The notes under the pieces are model-generated. The model was not told the DNA's origin. It did not search any database and worked only from the letters and a program-made list of their open reading frames with translations. A stretch of DNA of 64,000 nt from Bradyrhizobium rifense. Its GTDB lineage: Bacteria > Pseudomonadota > Alphaproteobacteria > Rhizobiales > Xanthobacteraceae. Of the stretch, positions 8,680 through 16,943 are shown in pieces. Location: positions 1 to 64,000 of the forward strand of contig NZ_VSSS01000051.1 of NCBI RefSeq assembly GCF_008123425.1. Direction: 5' to 3'. The first letter of the stretch is position 1, and each line of letters begins with the position of its first letter. A program made the position numbers and the translations under genes.

Positions 8680-9618
8680 CTACTTCCCCCACCGCAGTGC
8701 CAGCGCGTCACGCTCCTTGGCCAGTTCCAAGAGCCCTGCCCGCGTCGCCGGATGCAGCGGCTGCAGCGGATGGCGCACCGCGTCCGACTTGATCACACCG
8801 CCGGCCTGCATCATCGCCTTGCAGGCGATCAGGCCGCATTGGCGGTTCTCGTAGTTGATCAGCGGCAGCCAGCGTTCATAGGCGGCCTTCGCCTCCTCGC
8901 GCTTGCCGGCAAAATACGGATCGATGATCTGGCGAATGCCGTCGGGATAGCCGCCGCCGGTCATGGCGCCGGTCGCGCCTGCATCGAGATCGGCGAGCAG
9001 CGTGATCGCCTCCTCACCGTCCCAGGGACCCTCGATGTCCTTGCCGCCCGCCTCGATCAGGCTCCTGAGCTTTGATGCCGCGCCTGCGACCTCGATCTTG
9101 AAATAGCGGATGTTGCCGAAGTCGCGCGCCAGCCGCGCCAGCAGCTCGACCGACAATGGCGTGCCCGCCACCGGTGCATCCTGGATCATGATCGGGATGT
9201 TGATCGCGCCCGAGAGCACCTTGAAGAATTCGACGATGCCTTTCTCCGGCACGCGGAAGGTGGCGCCATGATAGGGCGGCATGACCATCACCATGGCGGC
9301 ACCGGCTGCCTCCGCCTGCTGGCTGCGCGCCGCGCACACGGCCGAGCTGAAATGCGTGGTGGTGACGATCACGGGCACGCGGCCCGCGACATGCTCCAGC
9401 ACGGCATGCATCACGGTCTCACGCTCGGCGTCGGTCAGCACGAACTGCTCGGAGAAATTGGCGAGAATGCAAATGCCGTGCGAACCGGCATCGATCATGA
9501 AATCGATGCAGCGACGCTGGCCGTCCAGGTCGAGCTCGCCGCGCTCGTCGAAGATGGTGGGTGCGACCGGGAACACGCCGCGATAGGGGCGCTGGGCCTT
9601 GTGTGGGGTGACCGGCAT
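8680..9618 (-). CDS. L-2-keto-3-deoxyarabonate dehydratase (DapA superfamily)
   Basis: Predicted to convert L-2-keto-3-deoxyarabonate to alpha-ketoglutarate semialdehyde (EC 4.2.1.43), a step of non-phosphorylative pentose oxidation. The 312 residues match the Azospirillum enzyme as I remember it through long signature blocks: MIDAGSHGICILANFSEQ, MVMPPYHGATFRVPE, IEGPWDGEEAITLLADL and GATGAMTGGGYPDGIR. The Schiff-base lysine is K174 in RYFKIE. A GGGAGA ribosome site precedes the ATG. The other pentose genes are not adjacent, so the gene appears isolated here. The 175 bases on its downstream side show no gene. Confidence 0.88.
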   Translation of the reverse strand: MPVTPHKAQRPYRGVFPVAPTIFDERGELDLDGQRRCIDFMIDAGSHGICILANFSEQFVLTDAERETVMHAVLEHVAGRVPVIVTTTHFSSAVCAARSQQAEAAGAAMVMVMPPYHGATFRVPEKGIVEFFKVLSGAINIPIMIQDAPVAGTPLSVELLARLARDFGNIRYFKIEVAGAASKLRSLIEAGGKDIEGPWDGEEAITLLADLDAGATGAMTGGGYPDGIRQIIDPYFAGKREEAKAAYERWLPLINYENRQCGLIACKAMMQAGGVIKSDAVRHPLQPLHPATRAGLLELAKERDALALRWGK

Positions 9619-9756
9619 CGAAATTATCTCCCTGTATTCCCGTCGTTAGTTTTGATGCGCCAGCGAGCTGTTGGAGCATGGTACCGCTACCATTTACAGC
9701 GCGCTCGCACCCACGGCAATGCCGATCCACTTGCCGTTGGAACAGGGAATGGGAGC

Positions 9757-11838
9757 TTAAGCGGTCTTCACCGCACCAAGGAAGCCCTCGACCGCGACGC
9801 GGAGACGGTCGGCGTCGGCCGACATCTTGGTCACGGACTGGGTCAGCACCGAGCCGGCGTTGCCGGTCTCCTGGTTGAGCTTGGCGACGCTGCCGATGGT
9901 ATCGGTGACCTCACGGGTGCCCTGCGCGGCATGCTGGAAGTTGCGCGAGATTTCGGTGGTGGCCGCGCGCTGCTGTTCGACGGCGGCGGCGATTGCGGTC
10001 ATTTTCTCATCGATGCCGCTGATGGCACCGCCGATCGAGCGGATGGCGGCGACCGCCTGCCCGGTCGCACCCTGGATTTCCTCGACCTGGCGCGAGATTT
10101 CCTCGGTGGCGGTTGCGGTTTGCGCCGCGAGGCTCTTGACCTCGCCGGCAACCACCGCGAAGCCGCGGCCGGCTTCGCCGGCGCGGGCTGCCTCGATGGT
10201 GGCGTTCAAGGCGAGCAGATTGGTCTGGCCGGCGATGGCGTGGATCATCTTCACGACGTCGCTGATGCGGCCCGCGGTCTGGTCGAGGATCTCGACGGTG
10301 GCATTGGTCTGCTCCACCTGCGACACCGCTTCGCGCGCATCGCGTGCGCTGGACTGCACCTGCGCGGAGATTTCGCCGACAGACGCCGAGAGCTCCTCGG
10401 TCGCAGCCGCAATGCTTTCGAGATTGTTGGTGGCCTGCTCGGCGGCGGACGAGACCGCAGCCGTCTGGCTGCTCGATTCCGACACCAGCGTGCGCACATC
10501 GGTCGCGGTCGCATCGAGCTCCTTGGCCGACGCGGCGACGCTGTGGATCACAGCCTGCACAGTGTCGTCGAAACTGCGGCACGCGTCGTCCACGGTACCG
10601 GAACGGGCGAGCTGCAGCGCCTGCTGCGATTCGCGTTCCTGGCCCAGACGTTCCGCGGTCGCCGCGCTCTCGCGCAGGCTTTCGAGCGCGGCGGCCATGG
10701 TGCCGAACTCATCGGGATAACGCGATTGCGGGACGTGCGTCGCGTAGTCGCGAGCACTGATCCGGGCGATGGCGTCGAGAATGGCGCGTACCGGACGCAT
10801 CAGGCGATTGCGCACGACGTAGACGCCGGCCAGAGTCACCGCGAGCGCGATCAGGAACGTGAGCGACTGCACCACGAGATTGGTGAGCGCCTTGGCTTGA
10901 ACTGATTCAGCTCGCGCGATCGACTGGTCGAGCGCCTTGGTTGCGACTCCGACAATCAGCGGGAATGGCGACTGGCAAAGCGTATTCCACTCCGAAGCGG
11001 GCATCGCAGGCTTGCCGCTGCCGTCAAAGTTCTTGGTGAGATCGCCGATCTGCTTCAGGACGCCGTCGGTCTTGGCCTTCGCATCCGACGCTGCCGTGAC
11101 CAGTTCCGCGCTCACATCAGGCGCTGCGAGCAACTCGCCCATGCCTGCCCAGCCGGAGGCGATGGTGCCGTCCCATTGCGCCAGCGATCGCTTCTGCCCA
11201 TCGTCGAGCTGCTTGCTGCTGTTGACGTTCGAGCGCAGCATCGAACAATGGATTCCATAGCGGTCGCGCACCTGCCAGGCGAAGCGGCGGACCTGGATCA
11301 TGCGGGCGATGTAGGGATCATTCATCCAGGCACGGTTCGACACCGCGGTGGAGGCGAGGTTCGCGGTATCGATCACCTTGGTGACGGCATCATACCAGGA
11401 ATTGGTCCGCTCGATCTTGCGCTCGGCGCGCGGGCGCTTGGCCTCGTCATAAAACAGTTGGAATTGCGGCGCGGCTTCACCCCAGCGCTGCTTCAGTGTG
11501 CTCGCAAGCTCATCGCGCCGGGCGAAGTCGACGCTGGCCATCGCGGTGCTGACGCCTTCATAGCCGCCCTGCTCGGCCTTCTCCGCTTCGGCGAGTTTTG
11601 TCCGCGGATCGTCTTCGCCGAGGATCGCACTCTGGGCATCGCCGCGATTATTGCGCAGCGCGAGCACACCATGGAAGATCGCCTTGTCGGCGGCGGCGAG
11701 CCTCGCGGTTTCGAGACTATCGCTGTAGCGGCCGAAGGCCCCGAACATCTGGATCGCGGTAGAGGCCAATGCGCCGGCCGCCAGCAGGGCCATCAGGGTC
11801 AGGAGAAGCGAACTTACCGATTTCTTAAACATTGCCAT
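9757..11838 (-). CDS. Methyl-accepting chemotaxis protein
   Basis: Transmembrane chemoreceptor of about 693 residues. TM1 is near residues 8-28, followed by a roughly 290-residue periplasmic sensory region of largely helical character. TM2 lies near 318-340 (TFLIALAVTLAGVYVV), then a HAMP linker to about 400. The cytoplasmic signalling coiled coil contains the conserved hairpin AGEAGRGFAVVAGEVKSLA that contacts CheA/CheW. There is no C-terminal CheR-tethering pentapeptide; the protein ends in GFLGAVKTA. Translation may start at the ATG given here or two codons later. No che genes are adjacent; the ligand is unknown. Confidence 0.93.
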   Translation of the reverse strand: MAMFKKSVSSLLLTLMALLAAGALASTAIQMFGAFGRYSDSLETARLAAADKAIFHGVLALRNNRGDAQSAILGEDDPRTKLAEAEKAEQGGYEGVSTAMASVDFARRDELASTLKQRWGEAAPQFQLFYDEAKRPRAERKIERTNSWYDAVTKVIDTANLASTAVSNRAWMNDPYIARMIQVRRFAWQVRDRYGIHCSMLRSNVNSSKQLDDGQKRSLAQWDGTIASGWAGMGELLAAPDVSAELVTAASDAKAKTDGVLKQIGDLTKNFDGSGKPAMPASEWNTLCQSPFPLIVGVATKALDQSIARAESVQAKALTNLVVQSLTFLIALAVTLAGVYVVRNRLMRPVRAILDAIARISARDYATHVPQSRYPDEFGTMAAALESLRESAATAERLGQERESQQALQLARSGTVDDACRSFDDTVQAVIHSVAASAKELDATATDVRTLVSESSSQTAAVSSAAEQATNNLESIAAATEELSASVGEISAQVQSSARDAREAVSQVEQTNATVEILDQTAGRISDVVKMIHAIAGQTNLLALNATIEAARAGEAGRGFAVVAGEVKSLAAQTATATEEISRQVEEIQGATGQAVAAIRSIGGAISGIDEKMTAIAAAVEQQRAATTEISRNFQHAAQGTREVTDTIGSVAKLNQETGNAGSVLTQSVTKMSADADRLRVAVEGFLGAVKTA

Positions 11839-11960
11839 GGGTCAGGGGCCTACTCTTCCAAGAGAGGCCACCTTGCATCGCGACATGCCAATGTTCCGTT
11901 AAGGTTTGAGTCAAATGCCGGGAGTTCCCGATTTGCCAGACCCTTAAGCAGGCCCCGGCG

Positions 11961-12731
11961 TCACGAAACCTTCGTGAAATCCGGCGGACGGCGCTCGGCA
12001 AAGGCGGTGAACGCCTCTCGCGCCTCCGCCGTGCGCAGGCGCTGCGCGAACTGCTCGCCTTCCGCCAGCATCTGCGCCACCAGCGCCTCGCCGTTACGCA
12101 TCAGTTTCTTGGTCGCGGTGAGTGCACCGGCCGGCTGTCGGGCAAGACGCTGGGCGAGCGCCAGCGCCTCGGCGTCGAGCTTGTCGAGCGGCACCACGCG
12201 GTTGGCGAGGCCCCATTCCAGCGCGGCCTTGGCCGGCACGGTCTCGCCGAGCGCAAACATCTCATAGGCGCGGGCATAACCGATGCGCGCCGGCATCAGC
12301 AGGCTCGACGCGGCTTCCGGCACCAGCGCGAGGCTGACGAAAGGCGTCGACAATTGGGTGTTGTCGGCGAGCACGACGAGATCGCAATGCAAGAGCATCG
12401 TGGTGCCGATTCCGACGGCGCGGCCCTGCACCGCTGCGACCAGCGGGCGCGTGCTGCGCGCCAGCGACTGGATGAAACGGCCGACATTGCGGCTACCTTC
12501 GAACTTGCCTGAGGCGACGGCCGCAAACTCGCCGACATCATTGCCGGCGGTGAACATGTCGCCCTCGCCGCGGATCAGCAGCACGCGCACGGACGAATCG
12601 AATTCGGCGGCTTCGATGGTATCCGCAAGCTTGGCGTACATCGCATCCGTCAGCGCGTTCTTCTTGTCGGGGCGCGCCAGGGTGAGCGTGAGAATTCCGT
12701 TGTTGGTCTCAACTCGCACATGCTCGGTCAT
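11961..12731 (-). CDS. Enoyl-CoA hydratase/isomerase family protein
   Basis: Crotonase-fold protein of 256 residues. Oxyanion-hole segments are visible: AVQGRAVGIGTTMLLHCDLVV (first glycine-rich loop) and the TPFVSLALVPEAASS stretch that carries the catalytic region in hydratases. Hydratase-type Glu residues are only partly conserved, so isomerase or another crotonase activity is possible. The gene starts 12 bases after the MarR stop and is presumably co-transcribed with it. Such MarR-crotonase pairs often act in aromatic or fatty acyl-CoA catabolism; the substrate is not evident. Confidence 0.9.
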   Translation of the reverse strand: MTEHVRVETNNGILTLTLARPDKKNALTDAMYAKLADTIEAAEFDSSVRVLLIRGEGDMFTAGNDVGEFAAVASGKFEGSRNVGRFIQSLARSTRPLVAAVQGRAVGIGTTMLLHCDLVVLADNTQLSTPFVSLALVPEAASSLLMPARIGYARAYEMFALGETVPAKAALEWGLANRVVPLDKLDAEALALAQRLARQPAGALTATKKLMRNGEALVAQMLAEGEQFAQRLRTAEAREAFTAFAERRPPDFTKVS

Positions 12732-12743
12732 TCGTCTCTCCTC

Positions 12744-13226
12744 TTAGTCCTCTGGATCTCTTGTGGGGTCGCTTATGGGATTTCTTGGAAACTTGTCCTG
12801 AATGCTCGTCAGCCAGCGTGCGACGATATCGATCTCCGCGCTGGTGAATCCTTCCGTCAGCGCCGCATTGACCGCGGCCGCATCGGTCTTCGCCTGTGCC
12901 AGCACCGTGCGGCCCTTCGGCGTTAGCCACACGCGCCAGGCGCGGCCGTCCTCGCGATCGGCCCGCCGCTCGACCAGCCTCGCCGACGCCGTGCGGTCGA
13001 CCAGACCGGAAATGCCGGCCGGCCCCATATCGAGCGCCGCACCCGCCTCGCCCATCAGGACGCCGTCCTGCTTGCCGAGGATGAACAGCAACCCCGCCTG
13101 CGCCGGCGTCACCTCGCTCGAGGGCTGCGCCGCCATCCAGCGCTGCAGGCGACGTTGCGCGACGCTGAGGAGGTAGATCAGCCGATGACGCTTCGCCTCG
13201 GGCGATTTATTTCGCATGCGAAACAT
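12744..13226 (-). CDS. MarR family transcriptional regulator
   Basis: Winged-helix regulator of 157 to 160 residues. The MarR core includes TPAQAGLLFILGKQDGVLMG (helix before the wing), the recognition region ALDMGPAGISGLVDR and the wing ADREDGRAWRVWLTPKG. Two possible ATG starts exist, at 13226 and 13217. A perfect 14-base palindrome covers this start region, which suggests the protein binds at its own start and represses itself and the enoyl-CoA hydratase gene behind it. The effector is unknown. Confidence 0.9.
   Translation of the reverse strand: MFRMRNKSPEAKRHRLIYLLSVAQRRLQRWMAAQPSSEVTPAQAGLLFILGKQDGVLMGEAGAALDMGPAGISGLVDRTASARLVERRADREDGRAWRVWLTPKGRTVLAQAKTDAAAVNAALTEGFTSAEIDIVARWLTSIQDKFPRNPISDPTRDPED
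13210..13223. promoter_or_regulatory. Palindrome TTTCGCATGCGAAA at the marR start
   Basis: A perfect 14-bp palindrome spans codons 2-5 of the longer marR frame and overlaps the alternative ATG at 13217. MarR proteins bind such short palindromes as dimers, so this is a candidate autoregulatory operator. Position and symmetry are seen; binding is inferred. Confidence 0.5.
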
Positions 13227-13264
13227 ATAAGCGCATGCCGGCTGATTGTCAAAACCTGCGGCCG

Positions 13265-13927
13265 CTAACTACGCGACGGCCCGCGACAGCCGTCGAGCAG
13301 AATTGCAGCGCATATTTGTGCCCTCCTCTCTATCTCTTCGCGCGAGGGCAGTGTCAGGCTTGCGTAGATCGCCGCACGCTGAGGCGCTGACACCATCATG
13401 GCAATCATCATTCCGGCGGCTTCGTCGACGTTATCGAGTGCAATGCGCTTCTTTTTGACCTGATCGCGGAGCCAGCCCGCGAGCGCCGCCGCGGTACGGG
13501 CGATGCCATCCCTGTAGAAATTCGCTGCAAGGTCGGGGAACGTGGCCGATTGCTGCAGCACCATGCGCTGCAGCGCCACGACCTCTGGATCGAGCGCAAG
13601 ATCGGCACAAGCGATCAGCACCGCAGCCAGGCTTGTTTCGATGTCGGCCTGATTGTTGGCCTGCAGATTGACGTCGGAGAGCAATCGCTCGAGCCGGTCC
13701 GCGCACATCGCCTCGAACAGCGCCGCCTTGCCTGGAAAAAGCCGATAGAGAGTCTTGGTGGAGATACCGGCGCCGCGCGCCAGTTCCTCGGTGCTGGTCG
13801 CTGCGTAGCCATCGACGGCGAAGGCGTGCCGTGCCGACTCGATGACGATTCGCTTCGTCTCCTCGTCGCTGCGCACCGGCGGCCGTCCGCGCGGACGGCA
13901 TTCTGATGACGGTTTTGCCTGAGCCAT
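13265..13927 (-). CDS. TetR family regulator of the EmrAB-type pump
   Basis: The 220-residue protein has an N-terminal TetR helix-turn-helix: AVDGYAATSTEELARGAGIS followed by TKTLYRLFPGKAALFEAM, about residues 30-80. A variable ligand domain of TetR_C type follows. It is transcribed away from the efflux pair that starts 90 bases to its right, the usual arrangement for a local repressor. An inverted repeat GACTA-N9-TAGTC lies in the shared intergenic region. The inducing drug or metabolite cannot be inferred. Confidence 0.9.
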   Translation of the reverse strand: MAQAKPSSECRPRGRPPVRSDEETKRIVIESARHAFAVDGYAATSTEELARGAGISTKTLYRLFPGKAALFEAMCADRLERLLSDVNLQANNQADIETSLAAVLIACADLALDPEVVALQRMVLQQSATFPDLAANFYRDGIARTAAALAGWLRDQVKKKRIALDNVDEAAGMMIAMMVSAPQRAAIYASLTLPSREEIERRAQICAAILLDGCRGPSRS

Positions 13928-13955
13928 GTTTTTAGATGATGCCTGTCATTCTATT

Positions 13956-13974
13956 GACTATCCCAAAGCTAGTC
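13956..13974. promoter_or_regulatory. Candidate operator between tetR and emrA
   Basis: Inverted repeat GACTA-N9-TAGTC (19 bp in all) sits in the 90-base region shared by the tetR and emrA starts, where a TetR dimer would block both promoters. The arms are short, so the call is moderate. Confidence 0.45.
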
Positions 13975-14017
13975 CTATTTTGGAAATCGTCAAGTTTCCT
14001 AATTCAGGGAGCCGGCC

Positions 14018-15274
14018 ATGACCGTGCACACCACCCCGTCCAAGACTGAACCCAATGTGGTTCCAACACCCGCGCCGGAAGGCGTCCTGCCCACCGCGCC
14101 GGGGCCCGCCCCGCGCCGAAAACTCAACCTTCGCAAGCTGTTGCTTGCCGGAGTGGCGATCGCGGCGCTCGCCGGCGCCGGCTGGTATGGCTACGATTAC
14201 TGGACCGTCGGCCGCTTCCTCGTCTCCACCGATGACGCCTACGTGAAGGCCGACAACACCACCATCGCGCCGAAAGTCAGCGGCTATCTCGACCGGGTCG
14301 TGGTCGGCGATAACGAGCATGTGAAGGCCGGCCAGGTGCTGGCGCGGATCGACGACCGCGACTTCCGCGTCGCGCTCGATCAGGCCAAGGCCGATGTCGC
14401 CGCCGCGAAGGCGACGATCACAAGCAAGCAGGCGCAGCTCGATGTTCAGGACGCGGTGATCGCCGCGGCCAGGGCGACCGTCGATGTCGACACGGCCGCA
14501 AAGACCTTCGCGCAGCAGGAGAATAAGCGCTACACCGATCTCGCCGCGACTGGCTATGGCAGCGTGCAAAACGCGCAGCAGGCACAGTCGCGCAACGCCG
14601 GCGCCGACGCAGCGATCCAGCGCGACACCGCCAATCTCGCTTCCGCCCTCAAGCAGGTCGAGCTCCTGAAAGCCGAGATCGCGCAAGCCAACGCCGCCGC
14701 CGCCCGCGCCGCCGCACTTCAGCATCAGGCCGAGCTCAATCTCGGCTACACCACGATCGTCTCCCCGATCGACGGCGTCATCGGCAACCGCACGCTCCGC
14801 GTCGGCCAGTTCGTGCAGGCCGGCACGCAGCTGATGTCGATCGTGCCCGCCGAAGGCGCGTATGTGGTGGCCAATTTCAAGGAGACCCAGCTCACCAATG
14901 TCCGCGCCGGACAGCAGGTCGAGATCGAGGTCGACACGTTCCCGGGCCAGGTGGTGCACGGTCACGTCGATTCCATCGCGCCGGCCAGCGGCCAGGAGTT
15001 CGCCCTGCTGCCGCCTGATAACGCCACCGGCAATTTCACCAAGATCGTCCAGCGCATCCCCGTGAAGATCGCGCTGGATGCCGAAACGCAGCCTGCGATC
15101 GAGCTGCGGCCCGGCATGTCCGTGATCCCGACGATCGCAACCCGTTCAGCGCCGACCGCGCAAGCGGCAACGACGCCCCAAGCAACATCTAAAGCGAAGC
15201 TTGTTTCCGGAGGGTCGTGCCATGTCAAACAGCCTCTCAATCTCGACGCCCGCAACACCGGCCGCGACGCCTGA
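14018..15274 (+). CDS. emrA: HlyD/EmrA-type membrane fusion protein
   Basis: Periplasmic adaptor of a tripartite drug efflux pump, 418 residues. A short cytoplasmic tail is followed by one membrane anchor near residues 43-62, the first lipoyl half (VSTDDAYVKADNTTIAPKVS, about 73-92), a long helical hairpin to about 240, and the second lipoyl half/beta-barrel with TTIVSPIDGVIGNRTLRVG. It delivers substrates from the EmrB partner towards a TolC-like outer channel, which is not in this window. The coding region overlaps the start of emrB by 53 bases, so the last residues of EmrA are read across the emrB ribosome site. Confidence 0.92.
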   Translation: MTVHTTPSKTEPNVVPTPAPEGVLPTAPGPAPRRKLNLRKLLLAGVAIAALAGAGWYGYDYWTVGRFLVSTDDAYVKADNTTIAPKVSGYLDRVVVGDNEHVKAGQVLARIDDRDFRVALDQAKADVAAAKATITSKQAQLDVQDAVIAAARATVDVDTAAKTFAQQENKRYTDLAATGYGSVQNAQQAQSRNAGADAAIQRDTANLASALKQVELLKAEIAQANAAAARAAALQHQAELNLGYTTIVSPIDGVIGNRTLRVGQFVQAGTQLMSIVPAEGAYVVANFKETQLTNVRAGQQVEIEVDTFPGQVVHGHVDSIAPASGQEFALLPPDNATGNFTKIVQRIPVKIALDAETQPAIELRPGMSVIPTIATRSAPTAQAATTPQATSKAKLVSGGSCHVKQPLNLDARNTGRDA

Positions 15275-16838
15275 GCGCGCCGCAGCCGATCCCAATCGCG
15301 CCAGCGCCACGGTCTGGATCGCCGTCTTCGCGGCGATGATCGGCGCCTTCATGGCGATCCTGAACATCCAGATCACCAACGCTTCGCTGCTCAACATCGA
15401 GGGCGGCATCGGCACCGGTGTCGACAACGGATCCTGGATCTCGACGTCATACCTGATCGGCGAGATCATCGTGATCCCGCTGACAGACTATCTGTCGCGG
15501 GTGTTCTCGTTCCGCAACATCATGCTGAGCTTCGCGACGCTGTTTGCAGCGTTCTCGGTTGCCTGCGCCTTCACCCACGATCTGCCGTCGATGATCGCAA
15601 TGCGCGGCTTCCAGGGCTTCTTCGGTGGCGTGCTGATCCCGATGGCCTTCACGCTGGTCTTCACCAAGCTGCCGAAGGTCCAGCAGCCGATTGGGCTCGC
15701 GATGTTCTCGCTCGCGGTGACCTTTGCGCCCGCGATCGGCCCGACCATCGGCGGCTATCTCACCGAGAATTACGGCTGGCAGACCATCTTCTTCGTCAAC
15801 GTGGTGCCCACGGCGGTCATGGTGACCACGCTGTTCTTCACGCTGGAGCGCCAGCCGCTGAATCTGGCACTGTTGCGCGAAGGCGACTGGTTCGGCATCG
15901 CGACCATGGCAGTCGGCCTGGCATCGCTGCAGGCCGTGTTGGAAGAAGGCAACAAGGACGACTGGTTCGGCTCGCCCTTCATCGTGCGGCTTGCGATCAT
16001 CTCTGCGATCAGCCTGTCGCTGTTCATCTATAATGAACTGGTGGTCGAGAAGCCGCTGCTGCGTCTGCGCCTGCTGACGCAGTGGAATTTCGGCATCGGC
16101 ACGTTCGCCTCGATCTTCCTTGGTTTCGCGCTGTTTGGCTCGGTGTATCTTCTGCCCGCCTATCTTGGCCAGGTGCAGGGCTACAATGCCGAGCAGATCG
16201 GCAACGTGCTGGCCTGGACCGGCCTGCCGCAGCTCCTGCTGATTCCGCTGGTGCCGAAACTGATGCAGCGGTTCGATATTCGCTATATCGCGGCCGTCGG
16301 CCTGCTGCTGTTCGCCGCGAGCTCGTTCATGAACATCCAGATGTCGCTCGACTATTCGGGCGATCAGTTGCTGGTGCCTAACATCGTGCGCGCAATCGGC
16401 CAGGCGCTGACGCTGGCGCCAATCTCGGCGCTCAGCCTCGGCAGCGTCGCGCCGCAGGACGCGCCCGCCGCCTCCGGCATCTCCAACATGATGCGCAACC
16501 TCGGCGGCGCCATCGGTACCGCGGTGCTGGCGACCATCGTCACCAAGCGCGAGCAGTTCCACTCCAACATCATCGGCCACTCCGTCACGCTCGGCCGCGA
16601 GGAAGTCCGCACCCGCATCGCGCAACTGACCGATCACTTCATCGCCCACGGCGTGCCCGACCCCAACGCCGCGCGCGAGCAGGCCATCATCGCGCTCGGC
16701 AAGACAGTGAAGCGCCAGGCGCTGGTGATGGGCTTCTCCGACACGTTTGCGGTGATCGGCGTGGTGCTGGTCCTCGCCGCGATCGCGGTGCTGCTGACGC
16801 GCCGGGTGAAGGCGGCCGGCGGCGGCGGTGCCCACTAA
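15222..16838 (+). CDS. emrB: DHA2-type MFS multidrug transporter (EmrB-like)
   Basis: Proton-driven drug exporter of about 538 residues with 14 predicted membrane helices. Family motifs include the helix-1 signature FMAILNIQITNASL, the motif after helix 2 with SYLIGEIIVIPLTDYLSRVF, and the antiporter motif C-like AVTFAPAIGPTIGGYL. I place the start at the ATG at 15222 because GGAGGG precedes it by seven bases; the frame is open 7 codons further upstream. Together with EmrA it forms an inner-membrane efflux unit. A strong hairpin terminator follows the gene. Confidence 0.93.
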   Translation: MSNSLSISTPATPAATPERAAADPNRASATVWIAVFAAMIGAFMAILNIQITNASLLNIEGGIGTGVDNGSWISTSYLIGEIIVIPLTDYLSRVFSFRNIMLSFATLFAAFSVACAFTHDLPSMIAMRGFQGFFGGVLIPMAFTLVFTKLPKVQQPIGLAMFSLAVTFAPAIGPTIGGYLTENYGWQTIFFVNVVPTAVMVTTLFFTLERQPLNLALLREGDWFGIATMAVGLASLQAVLEEGNKDDWFGSPFIVRLAIISAISLSLFIYNELVVEKPLLRLRLLTQWNFGIGTFASIFLGFALFGSVYLLPAYLGQVQGYNAEQIGNVLAWTGLPQLLLIPLVPKLMQRFDIRYIAAVGLLLFAASSFMNIQMSLDYSGDQLLVPNIVRAIGQALTLAPISALSLGSVAPQDAPAASGISNMMRNLGGAIGTAVLATIVTKREQFHSNIIGHSVTLGREEVRTRIAQLTDHFIAHGVPDPNAAREQAIIALGKTVKRQALVMGFSDTFAVIGVVLVLAAIAVLLTRRVKAAGGGGAH

Positions 16839-16861
16839 GGGCTCGCCCACGATTGAGATTA

Positions 16862-16891
16862 AAGCGGCCGTCTTGACGGCCGCTTCTTTTT
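16862..16891 (+). terminator. Rho-independent terminator after emrB
   Basis: A nine-base-pair perfect stem AAGCGGCCG / CGGCCGCTT with a six-base loop TCTTGA is followed by CTTTTT. It starts 23 bases after the emrB stop and separates the efflux pair from the AAA+ gene. Confidence 0.9.
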
Positions 16892-16943
16892 ATGTTCCCT
16901 ATCCGTTCTATTCAATCATAGATTGTCCAGGAGACCTTTCGTG

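Noticed and set aside
9268..10905. 545-codon plus-strand frame
   Set aside because: Shadow of the chemoreceptor and lyase genes; His/Arg/Gly-rich composition typical of antisense frames.
15447..16850. 467-codon minus-strand frame
   Set aside because: Antisense to emrB, composition is His/Arg/Asp-rich and non-protein-like.
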